Numbered from the stretch's first letter, positions 32,321 through 42,853 are shown. The stretch is 64,000 bases of DNA from Lineus longissimus (GCF_910592395.1 NC_088319.1:5332001-5396000); one strand, 5' to 3'. Numbers and translations are program-made. The notes: generated by a model not told the origin, from the letters alone.

Positions 32321-32929
32321 CATGTTCTAACTGTGTTGGCAACACAACACAGCTGTTTCTATCCTTAGCCAAGTCACTTCACCTCGTCATCTGCTCCCCC
32401 ATTTGATAAGCTCAATGACCAAGTGAACAATATTAGTACTGTCCTTCAAATGTCTCTCTTCAACTCTTTCTCTTCTCGGGTAATCTCGTCAACTGGATGA
32501 TACCAGCAATTGCCATTTCACGACAAACTCTTTCCCGCTGGCCGCTCGATGACTCAAGTGAACAATACATATTACGATTGTCCTTCAACTCTTTTTCTTC
32601 TCCGGTAATCTCGTCAACTTGTTGATACCAGCAATCGCCATTTCACGACTAACTCGTTCATGACACAGGTGAACAATACATATTACGATTGTCCTTCAAC
32701 TCTTTCCCTTCTCGGGTAATCTCGTCAACTGGTTGATACCGGCGTTTGCCATTTCATGACATCCATGCTTTAACTGTTTCTCTTCACGGGGAAGTCACTT
32801 CATCTCTGAGCATTTACGTATTTACAAAATGTTAGCCTATTGTCCTGAGACCAGAGTTGTTCTAGGCTAAATTGTTTGAAACATTTCAAAGTATGTACAA
32901 ATTTAAGCTTGGTTCTAATGCTGCCTATT
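32321..32929. other. 3' region of the DDE-USP gene, repeat-rich
   Basis: Contains the second tandem array (32440-32790, about 120-bp units) and no ORF. Probably 3' UTR or subterminal element sequence. Confidence 0.45.
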
Positions 32930-35900
32930 CTAGCGAAAGAATATCGCATTTATTGTAAGTAGATTGCCCTGGGTCTCCCAGGGTGAAACTTTAACTGGCC
33001 GCTGGCTATCATCTAGCTTCCACCAATCCTGTCTCGTGTCTTTTAGGAAACATAACCAGTGACCGATGTCACAGGACTTTCCTGAATGGCATAGCACTGC
33101 CATTGCTGTTTGGTTAGTGAAAACTTCTGAAGTTGGAGCAGAGATACTAGTAGTACACTTTGTGTTGGATAACAGATCGAGGCGTCTGTTTAGTTCTATA
33201 ATTGACACCTGTCCTTGCCTGCATACTTGTAATCCGATGCCACTTTGAGCGCATAATCTATTTCTAACTGGTGTCTCACATATCAGTGGAACTGGTGCTG
33301 CCTCTTCAAAATAATGTTCATACATATGTTGCAGCGAAGCACGATTTCCTTGTGGAACATTAAGTCGGATGCTGAAATTATCTGCACCGACCATTTTCTG
33401 TGACACATGCCCGGAAGGACACACCAGTTCTGCAGGCCAAGAGGTGAGGAAACCCTCGTTTATGTGCAGTTTCTGCAGAAGTTCCATTAGAAATTCTCCG
33501 GCGTCATTATACAGTGGGATTCTGAATCCTGCTCCTTGCATTGTTGCATTGACTGCACGGATTAGAGGAATGAGCGAGAACTCCTCACCCCCAATTCTCT
33601 GGCAGGTGTTCATAAAAATATTATCAAGTGCACTTGTTCCTCGAATGTTGTCATGTAAGCCCACATGCTTTAAACATTGACTAACAGCAATGCTGTAGCA
33701 TATGTTACCGTCATTTGTTAGGCCAAGAAATCCAGAAGTAGATGCAGCTGAGGAAGTACCAGGTGACACTGTTGGTATCCTGGTTGTGATTGGTGGTGAT
33801 TGGGTCTGTGCACTGCAAGATCGACTGGCTGAGGAAGTACCAGGTGACACTGTTGGTATCCTGGTTGTGATTGGTGGTGATTGGGTCTGTGCACTGCAAG
33901 ATCGACTGTCTGCTACTGAAGTGCTCGCCCCAAGTTGCACTGTGGACTGATGTTGACTATTTGCAGAATTTACGCTCACTTGTCTACAAATCTGTGGCCC
34001 AGCATAACTTGGCTGTAGTGAGAGAGGCAACTTCGGATCACTCATGTGACATAGTCTGATCACTGGCCTGTGTGGTAGATTTCCACATATTATGATCAGT
34101 AAGGCTAGTACATGGGCGTCAGATACAAGGATGCGTGATCCTAGATCGCTTCCAGCTGCCGAGCTGCAATTCCAGCCCACAAGTTTCATTAGAGGTCCTG
34201 TGAAACCCAGGTAATTGTTTGGAACATCAGCGAAGACCAACAGTGGGCGTTTGAGATTTGTAGTGTTACGGTTTGATCGATTTGCTGATGGCATCTTTGC
34301 TGTAATGATTTTAATTCCACCAGAGACTGGCCATTGGAAATAGCGCTGTTCATCCCATCCCTGGGGTTCATTTGCCAGTGTTCTGTAGTAAACAACAGTT
34401 GTAGAAGGAGGCTCGCGCATTGCATCCCAGAGGTCACTGATGTCTTCAAAACTGTCAAGAATCGGAGGGATGTCTAGCTCCAGCTGCCGCAGGTGTGTGA
34501 TATAGGACAGAGCTCTTTTGAACAGGAATGGACCCAATGGCAATTCATAAAAGCTATCCCGTTCCTGCGCATCGACTGTGGGGAGATTCAGCTGATTTCT
34601 GAGAGTCCCAGTTCCACTCATTGTTATCGTACTCCAGCCGCTGGAAGCAGCATTTGACCTCGGAATGTCAGTGATATTTACTGGCCACTGAATGTCAAGA
34701 TCGTGCAAGAAACTTGTTTGATTCAGCCGAAGTTTCACCAATTGCGCTAGTCGTATCTGTTCCTGGTTGCTGACGAATTTCAAGCTGAATTTCCTATGGA
34801 ATTGGTTGTACACGTTCACACTGGCTAGCCATATTAAAGACAAGCGAGGGCTGTTCGCATAAGCCAAGGGAATGTGATACTTCTGGCAAAATGATTCTCC
34901 AAGGGGTAGCAGAAACTGATATGGCACTGTGGCAAAGATCTTCTCCTGCCTCATGGCCCCATGAAATTGCTCAACACCTGCACGCAGCTTTCCAACAATG
35001 GCTCGACTATTCTTTGTCAGAATGGGATCCCCAGGACAGTCCACGAATTGAATGTTATTATTTCGTACTTGCAGGATTTGTTCATCTCCATCACTGGGCC
35101 ATATTACAAAGCATCCATTTGTCTTACACCACTCTTGGAAGTTCTGAATGTTGTTCAGGTTGACATTATGAGGAACGAAGATGTACCCTTTATCTACAGC
35201 AAGGACAACAAAGTAACGATCTGTGCCTTTCAAGAGGGACGTCATCCCATGATCCCCTGTATTCTGGTGTGACTCACGGGCAATTTCGAGGCCTGCCAAT
35301 TGGCTGTCACCACATCTTGGAGTTGCTGCTGCAGCTATTGGCGTTGTCAACAAAACATGCCCTGTTGTGCTGACTAATGAGGTAAATGTGACACAATGAC
35401 CACCCTTCTTTGGGTAATAAGAAGCTTTCTGATTATCGTAATCCATGGAATTTGGCACCCGCACCTTCTTGGAATCAAGGGAAATTCCTACTGGGCTACG
35501 GTGTCGTCCTGTTGGGTCATCCATATACGATAGCAACTCCCTGTGGTATGGCGACTCTGCTTGTTGAACACTTTGAAAAAACTTATGTTTTTCGGTTGTT
35601 GTGGTTGATGGAGACCAGAAGAGATTTGGTATATGACTATTTTGGAAAAGATGATAGGTCAATTGTGACCAGAAGATGTCGTGCGCAGTTGATGCAGCGA
35701 CTTGGAAGGTGGCCGAAATGTCAATGAAGTCAACGTTTGACCTCATTCTATACCTATACAGCAACACACGTGCAGAAATATCTAATCCCGAGTCTCTGTG
35801 AACGGTATCTCTCTGTAGCCATACAAGATTCCAGAAATCTCTGACCCTTAGTCCTGAACAGTTCTGAAGTTGGCCTTCCTGCAACATCCATGGATGACGG

Positions 35901-36214
35901 AAACAGTTTTTACTTTCCCGTCTTTCTTTTGGCCACTGATGCCTCTCATACACTTCATCATAATGACTATCAGTTTGTTTATATGTATATCCACTCTGTC
36001 CATTTTGTCCTGCACTGCTCTGAACATTCGATTCAGAACACCCCTGAATATCATCTTCTTCATCTGAAAAATCCAGATAACCGTATTCCTCATCGCTTGA
36101 GTCTCCATGTGAACTTGTACTATCCTCAGCTGAAATATCCTGGCTATGCTGTGATGCTCCAAGATGTCCGGGTTGTGAGTGTGGCTGTATCTTGTTTAAA
36201 ATAGAAAGAAGCAT
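32930..36214 (-). CDS. DDE transposase fused to a ubiquitin-specific protease (1094 aa)
   Basis: One uninterrupted frame. Residues 1-100: Ser/Asp/Glu-rich. 120-190: helical/HTH region (LDISARVLLYRYRMRS, FIDISATFQVAASTAHDIF). 240-420: DDE_Tnp_4-like core with D247 (GISLDSKKVRV), D303 (CGDSQLAGLEI), D341 (VLAVDKGYIF) and E415 (LRAGVEQFHGAM). 740-825: Ser/Thr/Pro linker with a perfect 27-residue tandem duplication. 828-1094: USP-type deubiquitinase with Cys box GLTNDGNICYS (C839), a CPSGH zinc-ribbon hint at 932, and His box CDIGHWLCFL (H1052) with WWKLDDS (D1068/1069). All catalytic positions of both enzymes appear present. Role: transposition, with removal of ubiquitin from itself or a host factor as inference. 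ATG at 36214 is the ORF start, but an upstream exon may join near 36193. Ordinary transposases of this fold are 350-450 aa. Confidence 0.8.
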   Translation of the reverse strand: MLLSILNKIQPHSQPGHLGASQHSQDISAEDSTSSHGDSSDEEYGYLDFSDEEDDIQGCSESNVQSSAGQNGQSGYTYKQTDSHYDEVYERHQWPKERRESKNCFRHPWMLQEGQLQNCSGLRVRDFWNLVWLQRDTVHRDSGLDISARVLLYRYRMRSNVDFIDISATFQVAASTAHDIFWSQLTYHLFQNSHIPNLFWSPSTTTTEKHKFFQSVQQAESPYHRELLSYMDDPTGRHRSPVGISLDSKKVRVPNSMDYDNQKASYYPKKGGHCVTFTSLVSTTGHVLLTTPIAAAATPRCGDSQLAGLEIARESHQNTGDHGMTSLLKGTDRYFVVLAVDKGYIFVPHNVNLNNIQNFQEWCKTNGCFVIWPSDGDEQILQVRNNNIQFVDCPGDPILTKNSRAIVGKLRAGVEQFHGAMRQEKIFATVPYQFLLPLGESFCQKYHIPLAYANSPRLSLIWLASVNVYNQFHRKFSLKFVSNQEQIRLAQLVKLRLNQTSFLHDLDIQWPVNITDIPRSNAASSGWSTITMSGTGTLRNQLNLPTVDAQERDSFYELPLGPFLFKRALSYITHLRQLELDIPPILDSFEDISDLWDAMREPPSTTVVYYRTLANEPQGWDEQRYFQWPVSGGIKIITAKMPSANRSNRNTTNLKRPLLVFADVPNNYLGFTGPLMKLVGWNCSSAAGSDLGSRILVSDAHVLALLIIICGNLPHRPVIRLCHMSDPKLPLSLQPSYAGPQICRQVSVNSANSQHQSTVQLGASTSVADSRSCSAQTQSPPITTRIPTVSPGTSSASRSCSAQTQSPPITTRIPTVSPGTSSAASTSGFLGLTNDGNICYSIAVSQCLKHVGLHDNIRGTSALDNIFMNTCQRIGGEEFSLIPLIRAVNATMQGAGFRIPLYNDAGEFLMELLQKLHINEGFLTSWPAELVCPSGHVSQKMVGADNFSIRLNVPQGNRASLQHMYEHYFEEAAPVPLICETPVRNRLCAQSGIGLQVCRQGQVSIIELNRRLDLLSNTKCTTSISAPTSEVFTNQTAMAVLCHSGKSCDIGHWLCFLKDTRQDWWKLDDSQRPVKVSPWETQGNLLTINAIFFR
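33747..33908 (-). repeat. 81-bp coding tandem duplication in the DDE-USP linker
   Basis: Two copies of 81 bp (33747-33827, 33828-33908) differ little or not at all and add 27 residues (SRSCSAQTQSPP ... VSPGTSSA) without shifting the frame. It lies between the transposase and protease domains, where length change should be tolerated. Confidence 0.9.
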
Positions 36215-36494
36215 ACTACAGGGTGGGTAAATAAAAGGTTAATACATCCAGGATAATTATTTTTGGCTAAATAATTGTATAATGAGTTATTGTCTTCAAA
36301 CAATATCAGTTCGGCAAAAGTGAATATTCAACAGCGCTGTCAAATATGACAACCCTTGGTCTCATAGTAATGGAAATGCTATAGACAGGGTTGTCATATT
36401 CAACAACTCTAGGGGTAAATATTTCCAATCATTATTGGGGGGACGTGTGAAGGATTAGTGATTTCTCTTTCTGTTCATGGTAGACAGTGCTGAA

Positions 36495-36652
36495 TTTACT
36501 AAAAATCTGCCCTGGGACATTTGCTCTTTCCCTTGCATTCCCGCCAAAATCAGATGTTTACCCTCCTTCAATACAAGAAATTGGCCAAGAAATCGACCTT
36601 ATTTCCAAACGCAGTGAAAGGTTCAAATGTCACAGGGCAGATTTTTAGTAAA
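36495..36652. repeat. Small inverted-repeat element upstream of the DDE-USP ORF
   Basis: TTTACTAAAAATCTGCCCTG at the left is matched by its reverse complement at the right over about 28 bp. A shorter perfect hairpin (ATATGACAACCCT, arms at 36344-36356 and 36387-36399) lies beside it. Both are in the presumed intron or 5' region of the gene. Confidence 0.65.
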
Positions 36653-37028
36653 AATGGCCAATTAACGCTATTTGACCTCTGTGACCTTGTAAAGTAGGTC
36701 AAATGAAATAGAAATGGTATTTCTCATTCAAATTGCAAATCACTTCGTCTATATCCAAAAGCCAAAAGTACATTTTTCACAAAGCGCCACCTATCCGGCT
36801 GAGCATGTCAAAAATGACTGAAACCGCCAAAAGGCACAATGCAACATCATCCCAGGTGGTGAGAACCATGATGACGCGAACCTGGTCCTATAGGCTATGG
36901 GTTTAAGTATCTACCCAGTAAACATCACACAATGTCGGAGTGAAGACTAGGATGAGTATTTGTAATAGATCATGCAGTAAAACTGCTGTGGCAAAGTAAC
37001 CTAGTTTTCGCAAAACCTGCATACTCAC

Positions 37029-37511
37029 CGAGCTTTGCACAATTGTTACCATATTTCCACTAATACTAGACGAATATTGACATCCTCCTGGTGGTAGAGT
37101 CCATGGCGGACATATAGTATAATCAGTATTAGAGGAAATGTCATGAATTTTCAGGTATGCATTATAAGTTATGGTGCCATTGTTTTTGAGAATTGTGTGC
37201 AACTCCTGATGGGGATTGATAGCTGCTAGCTCCTTTAGCTTCAGATAAGCTGTTGCATTTATTCTGCCGGGTATAAACACAAATGGCCACACTCCTGGTA
37301 CGGCAAGTTTGCCGGCCTGACAAATAATAAGTCGCTCACAAATTGAATTGGCTCCCAAAGCATCCTTAACACTATTTACGTTGCTTGGTCTTTCAAGAGT
37401 TTGAAAGGTAGCTGCATCCACTGCACTCACTCTAAATGGACACGAATGTGTCAACAAATGACTCCATCGGGTGAATACATGGGTACAGTGTTCACATTGG
37501 TTTTCAGGCAT
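37029..37511 (-). CDS. C2H2-like zinc-finger exon of the DDE-USP element
   Basis: From ATG at 37511-37509 the frame starts MPENQCEHCTHVFTRWSHLL with C-x2-C followed by H-x3-H (LTHSC), a zinc-finger-like motif, then about 130 residues (SICERLIICQAGKLAVPG, YLKLKELAAINPHQ) of unknown fold, ending at a strong donor (AGCTCG/GTGAGT at 37028). A phase-0 acceptor (AAACAAG/ATACAG, about 36193) would join it to IQPHSQPGHLG of the large ORF, giving one protein with an N-terminal DNA-binding finger. Alternatively it is a separate small protein of the element. The ORF may extend upstream to 37589. Confidence 0.55.
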
Positions 37512-38306
37512 CTTTGAAGAACAACTGTGCACTACTGAAATACACAGGTAAAATTCCCCAACACTATTACAAGGACTATTACATAACAAGAAATGAACCC
37601 ACTGCCTAAAAACGGCATTTAGTCATGGACAGCCAATGTCATTAGAGTGGAAAACAACTATAGAAATTGCTTATGAACCATGACCAACACAAAAGGGGTG
37701 GGTGGGGGGAGGTATTGTGATGACATCATGATCAAGTTGAGGGATTTATATAATTTGGTTTTGCCACTGGGCATCATGTTCAGAGTATGGCTTGATGATG
37801 TAATTACTTTGATCTTGTCACACACATAAAAATCACATTGTAGATGGCCTATTCTATACTCAATAATAAGACAATACCACTAAAAAAGCAAGAACACCAA
37901 CATAAAAAAGAACCAAATATTGAGTACTGATAACTGATGTACATTTTGACATGTTTAAAAAAAACACAAGTTAATAATATAAGTACCAATTGCCTGCACA
38001 TAAAGTCGATATGAATGGGAAACACCCTTGCCAATCCAATTCTTGCACAAACGCTATATGCATGTAGTTTTTCTTCGCTGAACATACAGTATATACTCAA
38101 ATTGGGGTGAATAAATTCTGACCAGCGCTGGAGACACACATGAGCAAAAAGGGTTAACCGCCTGGTCATCAAGAGGTTATGGAATGCATGCATACAGAGC
38201 CAAATCAATCTTCAACCAAACTAGTCAATTAATGAAACAGACACAGGGCCACAGGACTGTGTTATCAAAGTTATTACTGGTTCATTTATTCTTTTGTGCT
38301 GGTCAT
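37512..38306. other. 5' region of the DDE-USP element, no gene
   Basis: Between the zinc-finger exon and the right TIR. No coding signal; a promoter would be expected here but no specific element is recognisable. Confidence 0.4.
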
Positions 38307-38739
38307 TTTAAATGGCTATTCCATGCAATACACACACCCAGCAATATGACGTTTTTTCTTGATTTTTCTTGATTTTCTGCATGAAGGCAATCTCGGATCA
38401 AAATAATTTTTTGTCAGGGTACAGATTATAATGAATTCTAAAGATATTCATATTAATATTTTTAATTTCTTACTGTTTTCTACCTTTTTTGCCACTTTTT
38501 AGAAACCTCATTGTTTTCCATCCTTAATTACAGATATGCCGAGATTTTCTTTTTTCATCATCTAGAGTTCGGTCTTTTGTACCATCCATGCAAATTTCAT
38601 CTTTTAATTCCTACTATAAATACCCTAAAAAAATTTTGGTAATCAGGTCCCTTAGCCGAACATCCCCTTTCCACAAAACAACTCTTAATTGATTCTCATG
38701 GACTTTAACAATGTCAAGTTATTGGATCGTTATCGGGCA

Positions 38740-39096
38740 TGCGCAGAAGAGTCAAGGTTGGTCGAAAATACAATGTACCGTACCTTGTTTTATACATTTT
38801 TCGGTCAGCCTTGACCTTTCTGCACATGCCCGATTACTTAAATTAATGAAAAAGATAGCACCGGCTGGGAAGACGATAAGACCACCATTGGCCTTAGAGC
38901 CGGTGTACTGCATGTATTGTAAACCGTGAAATGTACGCGAAGCAAAAGGTTGGCGAATTTGTACGTTTTCGTTGGCGGCAGACTCAATATCGCATTTGCT
39001 GCCAAATTTTATTAGAGTTGAAATTTTCACTTTTAAGTTTGCATTTGAGAGTGCATGCGTGAAAATAATACGCTTGTCAAAATTTCACGGTTTACA
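38740..39096. repeat. Two small inverted-repeat elements next to the right TIR
   Basis: 38742-38840 is an imperfect hairpin (CGGGCATGCGCAGAAGAG at the left; reversed CGGGCATGTGCAGAAAGG at the right). 38918-39096 has ends TGTAAACCGTGAAAT / ATTTCACGGTTTACA. Both look like MITEs; no ORF. Confidence 0.65.
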
Positions 39097-39440
39097 CTTT
39101 ACAGTATAGTTAGTATTTGCGAGCCATAACAAACCGATGGCATCAGCAATGCATGCGCATTATGGTCTACAAAAGAATCGGGTAGGCCTACGGCATGGGT
39201 AACTGCACCTTTTGTATTTCGAGGATTAAACAGATTAAAGTGTGCACGCGCATCGATTTCTTTTGACTCACGATCGCTAGGCCTAATACATGAATAGAAT
39301 TTGCTGTTGCTCAAAAGGCCCATTTAATTACATTTTACCCTGGTTTCAACTGTTCTAAAGGCATATTTTCGCCAGCTTGGTCTATCCTGTGGCATATTCT
39401 TCAGACAAAAATCTAGCTGTACCGTATATAGTTTACATAC

Positions 39441-39609
39441 CACTTATTTTTATTATTTTGGCCTGGTATCGCTTACTTTTCGACCACTTGACACTGCAAA
39501 TATTTCTTTCTTTGCGATCAGCTTCAATCACAGCATCAATGCCCACTCGGCTGGCTTTCTTGTCACCTATCCAGTACACCACACATGATTGCTTCCTTGA
39601 GGAAGGCAT
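39441..39609 (-). CDS. Exon 1 of the host-like gene
   Basis: ATG at 39609-39607 opens MPSSRKQSCVVYWIGDKKAS ... CSVKWSKSKRYQAKIIKIS, ending at donor AGTG/GTATGT. The pattern (a short beta-rich segment with VxW and YxAKI) resembles the N-terminal exon seen in some invertebrate BEN-domain proteins, but no BEN domain is visible in the window, so no name is given. Phase 1 exit matches exon 2 at 29810, 9.6 kb away across the DDE-USP element. A standard non-TE nuclear protein is the simplest reading; an old TE gene is the alternative. Confidence 0.5.
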
Positions 39610-40461
39610 TAGGAAAATCAAAAATATCCATTGTGATTGTGAATTAAAATGACAAAAGGCAGAAAATATTTCGAAAACATGGCAGATCGTGAAAATCAAA
39701 GAACATGAAGCTTTCCCGCTCTCAATAACAGCTCTGTAACAGCTCATCTGATTGGCTGCACTGAACATTGGTTTGCACTAAGTTGTGACATAGGTTTGTG
39801 TCATGGCTGGATCCTGGTGGAATAAAAACATGTTATTGGCCCTCTATGGAACTTTTTGAAATTTCTTATCATTGTGATGGATAGAAAGAGTTGTCAGGGG
39901 TCAAAAATGTTACACTTATAGCAAGTGTTGTTATATTTCATTCCAATGGTCTTACTCGGTGTGGCATCAGGCATTCATTTTGCATCCTCATTTTCTGAAA
40001 ACCCATCCCTACACCTGCACATGCACATGCATGACAATATGCAGTCCGGCAGAACCTTCCAATCGGGGTATTTACTGACAATACCCCGAATGAATTCCAT
40101 TCGGGGTATTATACCTCAATCCGGGTATATAGCTGCGCGTACACCACCTGAAAATGGACCACCAATCTTGGTTCGCGAACCAATGTCGCACCATCGAAAT
40201 CCACCAAGCGCGTACACCAGCGCTGCAGCTAGTTATAAATCCAGCAACAGATGGCGTGCAAACAATAAGCAGAAAGCGCCATTTCGAAAGCGCCGCCTGT
40301 TGCCGAACCATCTAACTAGCTAATTGGAGATCCAATAGCGCGTACACCACCACAAAGCCGAGCTTTTAACAAGCCGGGCGAATTTGGACCATCAAGCTCA
40401 AGACCATCAAGCTCAAGCTTGATGGGACAATTCGCCGGGTCTAACATGAAGGTTCGAACCA
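39610..40461. other. Intergenic; perfect 31-bp palindrome at 40080-40110
   Basis: Contains AATACCCCGAATG / CATTCGGGGTATT, 13-bp arms round AATTC, preceded by a partial copy (TCGGGGTATT at 40062). GCGCGTACACCA recurs at about 40133, 40210 and 40340. No gene. Confidence 0.6.
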
Positions 40462-42753
40462 ATGTGTGTGTGCATACATCACCACAACTATAGGTCACAA
40501 TGCAGTGGTGATGTGAAACTGTACGATATAAAAGCATCTAAGAAGGTACCAGCCAGGCTCCTTGAGTGTTTCAGAAGAGAGGGCCTTCTCACGAATTATG
40601 GTACCTTCTTATGTACCGCCTGCTTGTCTGAAGGAAGAAAACAGTTTGGTATAGGACCATCTAGGCCGATAGTAGAGGACCTAATTGTGGCTGACATTGA
40701 CAATGACATGACTAGGCCTACCCACAGCGATGTTGAGATGTTTGCATCGGACAAAGACAGTAGCAGGGAGCCACTACTTGCTGTGCCGTTGGATGATTGT
40801 GTAGATATCGGACATATCGATTCTGATTGTGATAGCGGCAGCAGCAGTGATCAGCCTGCTGATCAAGATTGCTTTCTCTCCACTATACAGAAACTTAGAG
40901 ATGGTACGGCATCAGAGGAGCAGATGGTGGAACTTGCTGCTGCATTAGGACAGTCACAGTCATCGCAAGTGATGAACGATGGTGTTGTGACTCTGCCACT
41001 GTATAAGTCCAGTGAGAAGTTGGTGGAAACAAACAGTACTGAATGGCTAAGGCAACGTAATCAAGTTGTGGTCAACTTCCTCGGCAAAGCAGCGGGCAGA
41101 GATCCATGTGATGGAAAGGAGGATCAGCACCCAAAAAAATGTATGCCCTATCAAAGCCGTTGACCAGTTGTATTATGGGAGGAACCTGAATTATATCTCA
41201 CCCATGTGGTTCTCAGAAAATCTGGTTTCATATTCAATCACCAACAGTAAAATAGATGCACGGATAAGAGGTTTAGCATCTCCATGTGGCAGATATGATT
41301 CTCTTCTTCACTGGATCAACCAACAGAGCTCCAAACCCAGTCCAGCACCAGTAGGTGGTCTGGTTACAGCCATCAATAACAACCAAACACTAAGTAAAAC
41401 TTGGTGTCTTCGCTTATGATCAAAGGTCGAGACTAATGTAGTAACGATGGTGTGTCATATCCCGGCGGATAAAGAAGGAAGGCTTCAAACATGCACAGAC
41501 CTTCGTCCGAATGTTTGGCGCCAGAACGCCAGTCAAGCGATGTACTATTTGAAAAAAAACCTGATACAGATTAATGCGAGTTCTGATGAACTGCATAGAA
41601 AAACAAGGAATCACTTTGTCCATATTGGGTTGGATAGGGTCTGGAGGCAGTTGAGTGATGTTTCTGATGAAATAGATCAAATGATTCGGAAAGAGAATGA
41701 AAGTCGGTTCCGAATGTGTACTGGTTGTTCTACTGTAAATGCTAATCCACGTGCAAGAAAATGCCAAACATGCGGAGAGAAGCTTTCAGCCGTTGTACCA
41801 GCGCCACCCATGCCAGCTGAGTCCAAGTCTGGCAGTCGGAAGAATGACGCTGACAATCAACCGTACCAACGACCATCAATGGCTCTCTTCGACCACGGGC
41901 ACAAAGAAGACCCGCCTAAGCCCGTGCTTGGAGATCCGATTGGAGGAAACCCGAACGCTTATGAAACGCTACATAAGGTATTGAAATATGTTGGGCGGCA
42001 AGCAAAAATTGTTGATTACCACAAGGATTTCTTGGAAGAGGACCATACTCACCGACAATGGTTGTCATTGGTTTGCGACGGACTGCCGTATGTTCTGTTG
42101 AGCAAGATCCGCTAGGAAGATGAATTTAAATTGTATTGTTCTGTGTCCCGGTTTCGGACATTTTGAGATCAATATGCTCAGGTCGTTTTTCTCCCTGAAC
42201 TTGGATGTCTTTTTAAGACCGCTGTCATCCCTGATGGCGTTTCGCACAGAGAAGCAGCAAGCCTATGCTAAACATGCCCAGGACCACCACAAAACCTGGG
42301 ACATGTTTACCATCTTCGTGCATGGTACAGCGGATGAACTTCCCTTCCCTACGTGCAGTCCTGCAAGGCTGCAAATGTGTTGCAACTGTGGACGGATATT
42401 AGGAATGGCACCATGGTGCTAAGGATCCGAACTATCTATACATGAGTGAAATGGTATTTTCTTATGGCTTGGCAATCATTAATCTCAGGTGTGGGATTCG
42501 CCTAAACAATTGTGATCTTCTGCTTAGTGCCAGAAAGAAATACTCCCCCATCTGGTTTTGTAGGAATCATTCAAAATATCGGGAGATTGAATGCAAAGAC
42601 ATTGCTGATCGGCTGATGTACCCCCCAGAGCTACTAAAGCACGTTCAGGAAACTGAATCATTCAGCACTTCGGGCCTGAAAGATAAAGGAGAGTCTGCAG
42701 ACTTCGTACTCGAAAATATGAATGCCAAAGCGAAACTATTCATACCACCATGA
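40462..42753 (+). pseudogene. Unclassified TE-like gene remnant, several frameshifts
   Basis: Plus-strand pieces follow one another with frame breaks near 41134 (A7 run), 41400-41440, 42115 and 42424. They carry an N-terminal Cys motif (CTACLS), acidic linker, NYISPMWFSENLVSY, a zinc-ribbon-like CTGCSTVNANPRARKCQTCG, VCDGLPYVLLSKI, CPGFGHFEINMLRSFF, QDHHKTWDMFTIFVHGTADE and YMSEMVFSYGLAIINLRCGIR. This set recalls long repetitive proteins of unknown function seen in cnidarian and other invertebrate genomes, thought to be TE-encoded. I recognise no named domain. The last ORF ends with a stop at about 42751-42753. Confidence 0.5.
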
Positions 42754-42853
42754 CCACAGTTACAACACTGGAAAAGAAGCTGTAATAATCATGAAAGATT
42801 AACAGAGGTAACTGAAAATTATTTTATAAGAATTAACTTTTATATTCAACATT

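Larger units (their letters stand above)
30211..38667. mobile_element. DDE-USP transposon with about 360-bp terminal inverted repeats
   Basis: 30211-30567 and 38307-38667 are inverted copies starting GGGGATGTTCGGCTAAGGGA and ending at GCATGGAATAGCCAT, nearly identical over about 360 bp. They enclose a C2H2-like exon (37511-37029), a 1094-codon transposase-protease ORF (36214-32930), a 46-bp minisatellite (31670-32320) and two small inverted-repeat elements (31084-31231, 36495-36652). No target duplication could be read (flanks CCAATAAAA and TTTCCACAA). The element lies in the first intron of the minus-strand host-like gene. High similarity of the two ends suggests recent insertion or repair-based homogenisation. 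Confidence 0.85.

Noticed and set aside
33702-33950. Plus-strand ORFs opposite the DDE-USP gene
   Set aside because: Antisense shadows of the conserved minus-strand frame, including the 81-bp duplication.
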